Part shown: piece by piece, positions 22,674-30,410 of the stretch
How positions within the stretch are numbered: the first letter of the stretch is position 1
Layout of the letters: the number at the start of each line of letters is the position of its first letter
Source of the DNA: Porticoccaceae bacterium UBA1989
GTDB taxonomy: Bacteria; Pseudomonadota; Gammaproteobacteria; Pseudomonadales; Porticoccaceae
Direction of reading: 5' to 3'
Assembly (NCBI GenBank): GCA_002335945.1
Contig: DDDD01000041.1
Span: 1-47,360 of the forward strand
Length of the DNA stretch: 47,360 nucleotides
Made by a program: the position numbers and the translations under genes
Notes under the pieces: model-generated
Told to the model about the DNA's origin: nothing
Seen by the model: only the letters and a program-made list of their open reading frames with translations
Databases searched by the model: none

Positions 22674-23522
22674 TTAGGAATTCTGTAACTCAAAGGCTCT
22701 TAGACTTTCAGCACGAATAACATCGAGGCATTGTTTTTTTAAGGCGATGTAATCAGGACGTGTTGCCATGTCTTGAGAGCGTGGCCTTGGTAATGGATTA
22801 TCGAACTCGGCGACAACTTTTCCGGGGCTAGCACTCATCACTACAATCTTGTCAGCAAGAAAAACCGATTCATCAACATCATGGGTAACAAACACCACCG
22901 TGGTTCCAAACTGACTCCAAACCTCCAGTAGGCTCTCCTGCATCACCAGTCGCGTTTGCGCATCTAGGGCACCAAAAGGTTCGTCCATTAACAGCACACT
23001 AGGAAAAGTTGCTAGGGCGCGAGCGATGCCGACACGCTGTTGCATGCCGCCCGATAACTCCGCTGGATAATGATTTCTATATTTTGTTAAGCCCACCATA
23101 TCGAGAAAATATTCTGTAGTTTTGGTGGCCTCAATATCTTTAACTAATCTCGGTCCAAGGGCGATATTCTCAAAAGTGGTTTTCCACGGCAGTAATGAAT
23201 ACTGCTGAAAAACCATACCGCGATCGGGACCAGGCCCAACGACAGGCTCACCATCGACACAGACAGACCCAGTTGTCGGGGATGTATAACCGGCGACAGA
23301 ATTTAACAAGGTAGATTTACCGCAACCCGAAGGCCCTAGAATGCAGACAAACTGACCGGGCTCCACCACCAGACTGGTTTCTTGCACCGCAGTTGTCCCT
23401 TGGTCGCCCTTGCCGAATACGACACTGACTTTATCTATTTCAATCAGGCCTCGAGATTGGGAACCGGCCTTCGATGATTTGGCCGCAGCAATTGATAAGG
23501 TTGGCATTTGATTTACTGACAT
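22674..23522 (-). CDS. NitT/TauT-family ABC transporter ATP-binding protein (system 2)
   Basis: This 282-residue ATPase of the TauB/SsuB type has Walker A GPSGCGKST, signature LSGGMQQRVGIARAL and Walker B LLMDEPFGALDAQTR. It is the first gene of the operon and carries the promoter region with operator, sigma-54-like and NtrC-like elements. It is very similar over its whole length to the system 1 ATPase, including a rare shared C-terminal extension (LKKQCLDVIRAESLRAFE). The M20 hydrolase gene follows after 51 bp. Confidence 0.95.
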   Translation of the reverse strand: MSVNQMPTLSIAAAKSSKAGSQSRGLIEIDKVSVVFGKGDQGTTAVQETSLVVEPGQFVCILGPSGCGKSTLLNSVAGYTSPTTGSVCVDGEPVVGPGPDRGMVFQQYSLLPWKTTFENIALGPRLVKDIEATKTTEYFLDMVGLTKYRNHYPAELSGGMQQRVGIARALATFPSVLLMDEPFGALDAQTRLVMQESLLEVWSQFGTTVVFVTHDVDESVFLADKIVVMSASPGKVVAEFDNPLPRPRSQDMATRPDYIALKKQCLDVIRAESLRAFELQNS

Positions 23523-23600
23523 TTACTACTACACCTAAAGTTTAGTTGCGCTCAAAGAAAGGACATGTCGAACCATCTATTGAGGAGTCGCGAGCCATAT

Positions 23601-23616
23601 ACTTGTATTAGCAAGT
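23601..23616. promoter_or_regulatory. Operator-like inverted repeat upstream of system 2
   Basis: ACTTGTATTAGCAAGT has exactly the arms and spacing (ACTTG-N6-CAAGT) of the palindrome upstream of gntR. It lies 78 bp upstream of the ATPase start. A fixed ten-base pattern is expected about 0.05 times by chance in a random sequence of this length. Confidence 0.7.
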
Positions 23617-23639
23617 TATATCCAGTTGCTTTAAGTGCT

Positions 23640-23655
23640 GCGAAAACTGTGCCAA
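23640..23655 (-). promoter_or_regulatory. Sigma-54-like promoter of system 2
   Basis: The minus strand reads TTGGCACAGTTTTCGC: a perfect TTGGCAC at -24, and GC at -12 after exactly ten bases from GG. It ends 23 bp before the operator-like site, nearly the same layout as at 16289-16304. Confidence 0.5.
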
Positions 23656-23793
23656 GAATTAATTACTGCCTGGTTATTTTTATAACAGTCTGATTAGTAT
23701 GATTTTTTTGATTTTTTATGAGGGGATCAATCGGTGACATAAAAGTCATTGCTGGTTTTAAATCGGCCCATTAAAAGGCGCCGGACCTACGGA

Positions 23794-23810
23794 CGCACTT
23801 TAAACGTGCA
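23794..23810. promoter_or_regulatory. NtrC-like dyad upstream of system 2
   Basis: CGCAC-N7-GTGCA matches nine of ten arm positions of the NtrC dyad. It lies about 140 bp upstream of the sigma-54-like promoter. The rest of the 520-bp gap between the ATPase gene and ihfB holds the second repeat copy and no credible gene. Confidence 0.35.
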
Positions 23811-23942
23811 GAGGTTAGGGGCAGTTTAATACAAGCTATCTAGGTATTAAAAAGCGGAATTTGGTGATTTGAAGGGGGGAATACTGATAAGTGGGGGCTG
23901 GTATAAGGGGGATATGACTCGTCATTTTCGATGTCCGCCGTC

Positions 23943-24014
23943 ATTCTCGCGTAGGCGGGAATCTTCCTGAGATACCAGCCTTCGCTGGCATGACGTTCCT
24001 TCGCTGATATGACG
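23943..24014. repeat. dRS3-like 20-mer and 19-bp units (copy 2)
   Basis: A 20-mer at 23943-23962 (ATTCTCGCGTAGGCGGGAAT) is followed by CCAGCC, one full 19-bp unit (23981-23999) and a partial unit (24000-24014). Order and orientation match copy 1 at 2543-2690. A short minus-strand reading frame across it is only the repeat in translation. Confidence 0.8.
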
Positions 24015-24042
24015 GAGGGCGTTGCTGGCATAACAGGGGGGG

Positions 24043-24327
24043 TTATAGGCTATCGTTTACGCGGGTGCGGAGTTCTTTGCCGGGTTTGAAATAGGGGACA
24101 TATTTGCCGGTGAGTTGCACTGCGTCGCCGGTCTTGGGGTTGCGGCCTACTCTGGGGGCTCTGTAGTGCAGGGAGAAGCTGCCGAAGCCGCGTATCTCTA
24201 TGCGTTGGTTGCCCGCTAGTGCGCTGGTCATACGGTCTAATATCATGCGTACGGCTAACTCCACGTCTTTGGGTGGGAGTTGGTCTTGGCTGGCGGATAT
24301 TTTTTCGATGAGTTCGGATTTGGTCAT
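24043..24327 (-). CDS. ihfB: Integration host factor subunit beta
   Basis: This 94-residue DNA-bending protein of the HU/IHF family forms a heterodimer with IhfA. It has the opening MTKSELIEKI, the DNA-arm segment RIEIRGFGSFSLHYR and APRVGRNPKTGDAV, all typical of IhfB. I chose ATG 24327 because it matches the family length; an in-frame ATG at 24432 would add 35 unrelated residues. In Pseudomonas, lapA/lapB follow ihfB; here the accessory island follows instead. Confidence 0.95.
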   Translation of the reverse strand: MTKSELIEKISASQDQLPPKDVELAVRMILDRMTSALAGNQRIEIRGFGSFSLHYRAPRVGRNPKTGDAVQLTGKYVPYFKPGKELRTRVNDSL

Positions 24328-24463
24328 GGTGTTCTTTTTTAACTCTGTGTTCTTTATGCGGGTTGACGGTTGCTGTTCCACCGACGAAGTTTGCTTACTC
24401 ATTGATTTTATTGAAGTTTTAGATTTATACAAGCGCTAATTGCACTGGGGCCAATTTCGAGGC

Positions 24464-24492
24464 AAAAAAAAGGGTGGCTAAGCCACCCTTTT
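24464..24492 (-). terminator. Rho-independent terminator of rpsA
   Basis: An 11-bp stem with a TAA loop (GGGTGGC and GCCACCC at its core) at 24468-24492 is followed on the minus strand by a run of eight T. It lies 17 bp after the rpsA stop and before ihfB. Confidence 0.9.
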
Positions 24493-24508
24493 CTCTCTCA
24501 ATCGAACA

Positions 24509-26182
24509 TTACTTGTCCATTTGAGCCTTAATCAGGTCACCGATGGTGGCTGGTGAAGCTGCTTCAGTTTCTACTTTACGATGTGCTTTTACTGTTTCTT
24601 TCTCTTCAGTCACGTCTTTCGACTTGATTGAAAGATTAATCGTGCGGTTCTTGCGATCCACATTAATAATCTTGGCTTCAACTTCTGCACCGACTTGCAG
24701 TTCGTTACGTGCGTCTTCTACTTTCTCGCGAGAGATTTCAGAGCCTTTCAGAATTGCTTCAATGTCGTTGCCTAGGTCGATAACAGCGCCTTTAGCATCT
24801 ACTTCTTTAACGGTTCCTTTAACAATCGCACCCTTGTCGTTCTCGGTTACGTAGTTGTTGAATGGATCGTCTGAAAGTTGCTTGATGCCGAGTGAGATAC
24901 GCTCACGTTCTGCGTCAATGCTAAGTACAACAGTTTCAACTTCTTCGCCTTTCTTGAAGTTACGCACTGCTTCTTCGCCTGTTTCGTTCCAAGAGATGTC
25001 TGACAGGTGAACCAAGCCATCAATTCCACCGTCCAGACCGATAAAGATACCGAAGTCAGTGATTGATTTAATTTTGCCTGAGATCTTGTCGCCTTTGGTC
25101 ATGGTGGTCGCAAAGTCGTCCCATGGGTTAGTGAAGCACTGCTTGATACCGAGAGAGATACGACGACGTTCCTCGTCGATGTCCAGTACCATTACTTCAA
25201 CTTCTTGGCCTAGGTCTACAATCTTAGATGGGTGAACGTTTTTGTTAGTCCAATCCATTTCTGAAACGTGTACCAGACCTTCAACGCCATCTTCCAACTC
25301 GGCAAAACAACCGTAGTCAGTGAGGTTGGTGATCTTAGCTTTGCAACGTGCGCCTTCTGGGTAACGGCCTTTGATGTCGCCCCAAGGATCTTCGCCCATC
25401 TGCTTCATACCTAGTGATACACGGTTACGCTCGCGATCAAACTTAAGTACTTTAACGTCAATCTCGTCGCCAACATTGATCATCTCTGATGGATGCTTAA
25501 TACGCTTCCAAGACATGTCGGTGATGTGTAGCAGGCCATCAATGCCGCCCAGGTCAACGAACGCACCGTAATCGGTAAGGTTCTTGACTACACCTTTCAG
25601 TGAAGCGCCCTCTTCGAGGTTAGCGAGCAGCTCGTCACGTTCTACAGAGTTTGCACTCTCCATTACGGCACGACGGCTTACTACAACGTTGTTGCGCTTA
25701 GGGTCTAGCTTGATAACTTTAAATTCTAGTTCAATGTTTTCTAGGTGAGTGATTTCGCGCAGTGGGCGAACATCGACTAATGAACCTGGGAGGAACGCGC
25801 GTAAGCCGCGAACATCAACAGTGAATCCACCTTTAACCTTACCGCTGATAACACCGATAACGACTTCGTCAGCAACATGTGCTGCTTCAAGTTCGATCCA
25901 GCTTTCTGCACGGCGGGCTTTTTCACGGGAAAGCTTAGTGGCACCGAAACCATCTTCTACGGCTTCTAGGGCTACTTGAACTTCGTCGCCAATGGCAACT
26001 TCGATCTCGCCTTTCTCGTTATAAAATTGGTCTGCGGATATGACGCCTTCTGACTTCAATCCAGCATGTACAGTGACCCAGTCTTTATCGATATCGATAA
26101 CTACGCCAGTAATGATGGCGCCGGGGTTCATCTCTACGCTTTTTAGACTTTCTTCGAATAGTTCTGCGAAATTTTCGCTCAT
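24509..26182 (-). CDS. rpsA: 30S ribosomal protein S1
   Basis: This 557-residue RNA-binding ribosomal protein has six S1 (OB-fold) domains. Domains 3-6 are evident from repeated segments such as GxVKNLTDYGAFVDLGGIDGLLHITDMSWKR (from about residue 192), AKITNLTDYGCFAEL, GKIKSITDFGIFIGL and GTVKEVDAKGAVIDL. It recruits mRNAs with weak ribosome sites to the 30S subunit. The 135-bp gap after cmk is AT-rich and may hold a promoter. Gene order cmk-rpsA-ihfB is the usual gammaproteobacterial one. Confidence 0.98.
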   Translation of the reverse strand: MSENFAELFEESLKSVEMNPGAIITGVVIDIDKDWVTVHAGLKSEGVISADQFYNEKGEIEVAIGDEVQVALEAVEDGFGATKLSREKARRAESWIELEAAHVADEVVIGVISGKVKGGFTVDVRGLRAFLPGSLVDVRPLREITHLENIELEFKVIKLDPKRNNVVVSRRAVMESANSVERDELLANLEEGASLKGVVKNLTDYGAFVDLGGIDGLLHITDMSWKRIKHPSEMINVGDEIDVKVLKFDRERNRVSLGMKQMGEDPWGDIKGRYPEGARCKAKITNLTDYGCFAELEDGVEGLVHVSEMDWTNKNVHPSKIVDLGQEVEVMVLDIDEERRRISLGIKQCFTNPWDDFATTMTKGDKISGKIKSITDFGIFIGLDGGIDGLVHLSDISWNETGEEAVRNFKKGEEVETVVLSIDAERERISLGIKQLSDDPFNNYVTENDKGAIVKGTVKEVDAKGAVIDLGNDIEAILKGSEISREKVEDARNELQVGAEVEAKIINVDRKNRTINLSIKSKDVTEEKETVKAHRKVETEAASPATIGDLIKAQMDK

Positions 26183-26317
26183 GGGGATTACCTAATATAT
26201 GACAGAGTGACAGCAGAGGAACTACGCTGTACTCTTTTTTCCGCGATGCCAGTTTCCACGGGTCAGTTAAAATAAAGGCCTACAGCAATAAAAGCTGGCG
26301 ATTGCTGCGTTGCCCGG

Positions 26318-27007
26318 TTATTGATGAATACTTGCGAATAGGCCCTTAACTACGGTCAGATTTAGCACGGTATCCATCACTTCTTGAATGGACAGTTCCG
26401 AGGTGTCTAACTCCACTGCATCCGCTGCGGGAATTAGTGGGGATGCATCTCGGCTCATGTCGCGTTCATCTCGAGAGCGAACCTGCTCTACGAGGGCGGG
26501 CAGACTAACATCTTCGCCCTTTTCTAGCAACTCTTTGTAGCGCCGCTGGGCCCGTTCTTCGATGCTTGCGGTGAGGTATATTTTAAGCGCTGCGTCGGGG
26601 AAAACCACGGTGCCCATATCACGCCCATCGGCAATCAGACCGGGGTCTGTGGCGAAGTGTTGTTGGCGTTTAAGGAGTGCTGCGCGAACATTGAGATGGC
26701 TGGCCACTTGGGAGGCTAAGGACGCGGTGGTTTCGGTGCGCATGGCCTTGGTGACATCTTCGCCTTCGAGCAGCGATTTAAAGTCACCGTCGCTGGTGGT
26801 TTCGAAGCGTATGTCCATATGTTCGGCGAGGGTAATTAGGGCCTTGGTGTTGTCGGTGGCGACCCTATGACGCTCGGCGGCCAAACCCAGCAAGCGATAG
26901 AGTGCGCCGCTGTCGAGGTAGTGAAAACCGAGTTTCTTGGCCAGCATGCGGCTAATGGTGCCCTTACCCGCGCCGCTAGGCCCGTCGATGGTTATGATTA
27001 TTGGCAT
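26318..27007 (-). CDS. cmk: Cytidylate kinase
   Basis: This 229-residue kinase phosphorylates CMP and dCMP with ATP. It has the P-loop GPSGAGKGT at about residues 9-17, the LDSGALYRLLGLAA nucleotide-site segment, DGRDMGTVVFPDA, and the lid RRYKELLEKG followed by RDERDMSRDASPL. The start directly abuts the tyrA-aroA stop, so translation is coupled. Confidence 0.97.
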   Translation of the reverse strand: MPIIITIDGPSGAGKGTISRMLAKKLGFHYLDSGALYRLLGLAAERHRVATDNTKALITLAEHMDIRFETTSDGDFKSLLEGEDVTKAMRTETTASLASQVASHLNVRAALLKRQQHFATDPGLIADGRDMGTVVFPDAALKIYLTASIEERAQRRYKELLEKGEDVSLPALVEQVRSRDERDMSRDASPLIPAADAVELDTSELSIQEVMDTVLNLTVVKGLFASIHQ

Positions 27008-29287
27008 TTACGCGCTCTTTAGGCTGATGCTGAGGCCAACTTTTTGGGCGAGGCCCACAAAGTCTGGAAAGGAGGTAGCGACATTGTTGCAGTCTTCTAC
27101 GAGAATTTCGCCGCTGGCGCGCAGGCCGGCGATGGCGAAGGCCATGGCAATTCTGTGGTCGTCGTGGCTGTGGACTGTACCGGAGCCCAGAGTACCGCTA
27201 GCGTGTGAAGAACCGCCGCCGACGATACGAATACCATCTGGGGTGGACTGTGCATCGACCCCTAGGGTCACTAGGCCATCGGCCATGCTTTGGATGCGGT
27301 CGCTTTCTTTGACGCGCAATTCTTCGGCACCGGTGAGTACGGTAATACCTTCGGCACAGGCGGCTGCGACAAACAATACGGGGAATTCGTCGATGGCCAG
27401 GGGTACCTGATCTTCGGGAATATTGATGCCCTGCAGTGGCGCGTAACGCACACGAATATCGGCTACGGGTTCGCCGCCCACTTCTATTTCGTTGCTGAGT
27501 TCAATGTTGGTGCCCATCTGACGCAGGATGTTAATGACGCCGATGCGGGTTGGGTTTACGCCGACGTGGCGCAAGGTAATATCTGAACCAGGCACGATGG
27601 CTGCGGCGACCATAAAGAAGGCGGCAGACGAGATGTCGGCGGGCACGTCAATGCGGGTGGCGGTTAAACTGCCGCCGCCGCTTAGGGATGCTTTGTCGCC
27701 GTCGGTGGTGACTGGGTAGCCAAAGCCGCGCAGCATACGTTCGGTATGGTCGCGGGTTGGCGCTGGCTCGACCACGGAGGTCTGGCCCTCGGTGTATAAC
27801 CCGGCCAATAATACGCAGGATTTAACCTGGGCGCTGGCGATGGGCATCACATAATTAATGGGCTTTAATGTTTGGCCGCCTTTGATTTTTAACGGTGGTG
27901 TGCCACCCGGGGCGGTTTCGATGACCGCACCCATTTCGGCTAGGGGGTTTGCTACACGGCCCATAGGACGACCCGACAATGAGCTGTCGCCTGTTAGCTC
28001 GGTGTCGAAAGACTGTCCGGCAAGCAGGCCGCTTAGCAAGCGGATGGAGGTACCGGAATTACCCAGATACAGCGGTTTGGTGGGGGCTTTTAGCCCGTGC
28101 AAACCAACGCCATGAATGGCGACGCGGCCCTGTTCGGGACCTTCTATTATCACCCCCATATCACGAAAGGCTTGCAGGGTTGCAAGGCTGTCTTCGCCTT
28201 CTAGAAACCCGGTGACTTCGGTAAGGCCATCGGCCAGTGAGCCCAGCATAATGGAGCGGTGGGACATGGATTTATCGCCGGGGACACGAATGTCGCCCTG
28301 TGCATTGCCGCCGGGGGCGACAACATAGTTGATTGTTTTTTCGGTCATAGGACTGTTAAGCGCCTTGCTGTCTAGTAGTTTGCCAAAATGGTTGCGCGCA
28401 TCGCGGGCGCGGGTAAATACATCCATGAGGTAATCTTGATCGCCGCCTTCTATGGCCTTGCGCATCTCTTTAAAGTTGTCCATTACCTGATCGAGAATAA
28501 CCAATATGGCGTCTTTGTTGGCCAGGGCGATGTCGCGCCACATCACCGGATCGCTAGCGGCGATGCGGGTAAAGTCGCGAAAGCCGCCGGCGGCATAACG
28601 GAATATTTCTCGGTTGTCGCCCATGGCGGCCAGGGTATCTACTAAAGAGTAGGCTAAAAAATGGGGCAGATGGCTGGTGGCGGCCAAAATTTCGTCGTGC
28701 TCTTGGGAGTCCATGTTGGTGACTATTGCCCCCACGCCGGACCAGAGGTCACTGACACCCTTAATATGACTGGTGCCGGTGGTTACTTCTGGGGTGAGTA
28801 TCACCCGATGGTCGGCAAATAAGTCTGCGGTGGCCGCGGTGACGCCAGATTTTTCGGAGCCGGCTATGGGATGACCTGGCACGAGTTGGCTGGGCATGCT
28901 GCCATATATGTCGATGGCGGCGCTAATTACGCTACCTTTAACGCTTGCGACATCGGTAAGGGTGACGTCGCTGGAGAGCAATCGGTGGCAGTCTTTGAGT
29001 ACGGCGGGAACGGTTAATGTGGGCACACCAATAACCACCAGGTCCCCTGCGCCCAACTCTGGGGCGATGGCCTCTAGGCTGGGCTCAGCGCGGTCAATAA
29101 TACCGAGGCTTAGGGCCAGCTCTAAGGTTGAGTCGCGTCTTGAAATACCGACTACCTGTTTGGCTAGACCCTTTTCGCGGGCGGCCAGGGCTAAACTCGA
29201 GCCAATAAGACCCAAGCCAATCACCACTATCCGGTTAAAGACGGGGGGATTGAGGCGGGTTGTAGAAGGCTGTGACTGTTTTGACAT
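27008..29287 (-). CDS. Fused prephenate dehydrogenase (TyrA) and EPSP synthase (AroA)
   Basis: This 759-residue bifunctional enzyme is of the type known from Pseudomonas. Residues 1-310 form an NAD-dependent prephenate dehydrogenase (VVIGLGLIGSSLALAAR at 21-37, GHPIAGSEKSG, ATSHLPHFLAYSLV). Residues 314-759 form 3-phosphoshikimate 1-carboxyvinyltransferase (VPGDKSMSHRSIML, LGNSGTSIRLL, RVKESDRI, HDDHRIAMA). It joins an early common step of aromatic synthesis to the tyrosine branch. The AroA half begins at an in-frame Met314. It lies 27 bp after pheA; hisC, which lies between them in Pseudomonas, is absent. Confidence 0.97.
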   Translation of the reverse strand: MSKQSQPSTTRLNPPVFNRIVVIGLGLIGSSLALAAREKGLAKQVVGISRRDSTLELALSLGIIDRAEPSLEAIAPELGAGDLVVIGVPTLTVPAVLKDCHRLLSSDVTLTDVASVKGSVISAAIDIYGSMPSQLVPGHPIAGSEKSGVTAATADLFADHRVILTPEVTTGTSHIKGVSDLWSGVGAIVTNMDSQEHDEILAATSHLPHFLAYSLVDTLAAMGDNREIFRYAAGGFRDFTRIAASDPVMWRDIALANKDAILVILDQVMDNFKEMRKAIEGGDQDYLMDVFTRARDARNHFGKLLDSKALNSPMTEKTINYVVAPGGNAQGDIRVPGDKSMSHRSIMLGSLADGLTEVTGFLEGEDSLATLQAFRDMGVIIEGPEQGRVAIHGVGLHGLKAPTKPLYLGNSGTSIRLLSGLLAGQSFDTELTGDSSLSGRPMGRVANPLAEMGAVIETAPGGTPPLKIKGGQTLKPINYVMPIASAQVKSCVLLAGLYTEGQTSVVEPAPTRDHTERMLRGFGYPVTTDGDKASLSGGGSLTATRIDVPADISSAAFFMVAAAIVPGSDITLRHVGVNPTRIGVINILRQMGTNIELSNEIEVGGEPVADIRVRYAPLQGINIPEDQVPLAIDEFPVLFVAAACAEGITVLTGAEELRVKESDRIQSMADGLVTLGVDAQSTPDGIRIVGGGSSHASGTLGSGTVHSHDDHRIAMAFAIAGLRASGEILVEDCNNVATSFPDFVGLAQKVGLSISLKSA

Positions 29288-29314
29288 TTAGCACCAGCGG
29301 TTGTTGGCGGGGGC

Positions 29315-30400
29315 TTAGAGCACTGCCCGCGGATAGGATCCCAATACTTTGAGGTTGGCAACACTGCCTGCAAGTTCTTCCAGTACGGCGGCCACTGGCG
29401 CGTCGTCAATATGGCCGGCAAAGTCGATAAAGAACACGTAGGACCAGTTGCTGTTGCGCGAGGGTCGTGATTCTAGGCGGGTCATGTCGACGTTGTGACG
29501 TCGGAATGGCTCGAGTAGATCGTGGAGCGCGCCGGGTCTGTTGTGTACAGACACGACTAATGAGGTGCGGTCGTCGCCACTGCGGGGCACTTCTTCGCGA
29601 CCAATAATTAAGAATCGGGTGGCGTTGTCGGGGCTGTCTTCAATCTTGTCCCAGATTTTTTCTAGGCCGTAGAGCTTGCAGGACATATCACCGGCAATGG
29701 CCGCTGAGTTCCACTCGCCCTGCACTCGCTTGGCGGCTTCTGCATTACTGCTGACGGCCACGCGCTCGATATTGGGGAAGTTGGAGTTTAACCACTGGCG
29801 ACATTGGGCTAGTGACTGGGAATGCGAATAGACCCGGGTAATATTGTCTTTATTGGTGTTGGGACCAATTAAGAAGTTGTGGTGAATGCGTAATTCCACT
29901 TCACCACAGATTTTTAAGGAGGAATCCATAAAGCTGTCGAGGGTGTGGCTGACCACGCCTTCGGTGCTGTTTTCTACGGGTACAACGCCGTAGTTGCAGG
30001 ATCCTGCGAGTACTTCGCGGAACACTTCATCAATCGCTGACTGGGGTACGCTGACTGCAGAGTCGCCAAAGTGCTTGAGTGCGGCTTCTTGGGTGAAGGT
30101 ACCTTCGGGCCCAAGAAAGGCGACTTTAACCGGCTGCTCTAGTGCCAGACAGGCGGACATGATTTGACGAAACAGGCGCGCCATTTCTTCATTGTCCAAT
30201 GGCCCGGCATTTTTGTCCATGATATGACGCAGGACCTGGGCTTCGCGCTCGGGCTTGTAATAGGCCTGGTCACCCTGGCCTTTTTTGACTTCGGCCACTT
30301 GCTGGGCGCAACGTGCGCGCTCGCTGATGCTCTCCATAATCTGCAGATCTAATGCATCAATTTTGTCTCTTAGGCCCAGTAACGGGTTCTCTTCTGACAT
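29315..30400 (-). CDS. pheA: Bifunctional chorismate mutase / prephenate dehydratase
   Basis: This 361-residue P-protein has an AroQ chorismate mutase domain (about 1-90: LLGLRDKIDALDLQIMESISERARCA), a prephenate dehydratase domain (about 95-275: VAFLGPEGTFTQEAALKHFG, PVENSTEGVV, DNATRFLII) and a C-terminal ACT domain (about 283-355) with the phenylalanine-binding segment ESRPSR. It catalyses the two steps from chorismate to phenylpyruvate and is probably feedback-inhibited by phenylalanine. It starts 10 bp after the gyrA stop; serC, usually between them in pseudomonads, is missing. Confidence 0.97.
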   Translation of the reverse strand: MSEENPLLGLRDKIDALDLQIMESISERARCAQQVAEVKKGQGDQAYYKPEREAQVLRHIMDKNAGPLDNEEMARLFRQIMSACLALEQPVKVAFLGPEGTFTQEAALKHFGDSAVSVPQSAIDEVFREVLAGSCNYGVVPVENSTEGVVSHTLDSFMDSSLKICGEVELRIHHNFLIGPNTNKDNITRVYSHSQSLAQCRQWLNSNFPNIERVAVSSNAEAAKRVQGEWNSAAIAGDMSCKLYGLEKIWDKIEDSPDNATRFLIIGREEVPRSGDDRTSLVVSVHNRPGALHDLLEPFRRHNVDMTRLESRPSRNSNWSYVFFIDFAGHIDDAPVAAVLEELAGSVANLKVLGSYPRAVL

Positions 30401-30410
30401 GGCTAAACCC

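Noticed and set aside
17923..23522. Guanidine degradation cluster under a guanidine-I riboswitch
   Set aside because: TauA-like transporters and AtzF-type amidases occur in such clusters, but no guanidine carboxylase, deiminase or riboswitch-like leader is visible.
23943..24014. CRISPR array from the short repeats at 2.6 kb and 24 kb
   Set aside because: The 19-bp units are directly adjacent without unique spacers, and no cas genes are present.
23840..24031. Minus-strand 63-codon frame containing PAYARMT
   Set aside because: It is the intergenic repeat in translation; such frames recur wherever this repeat family occurs.
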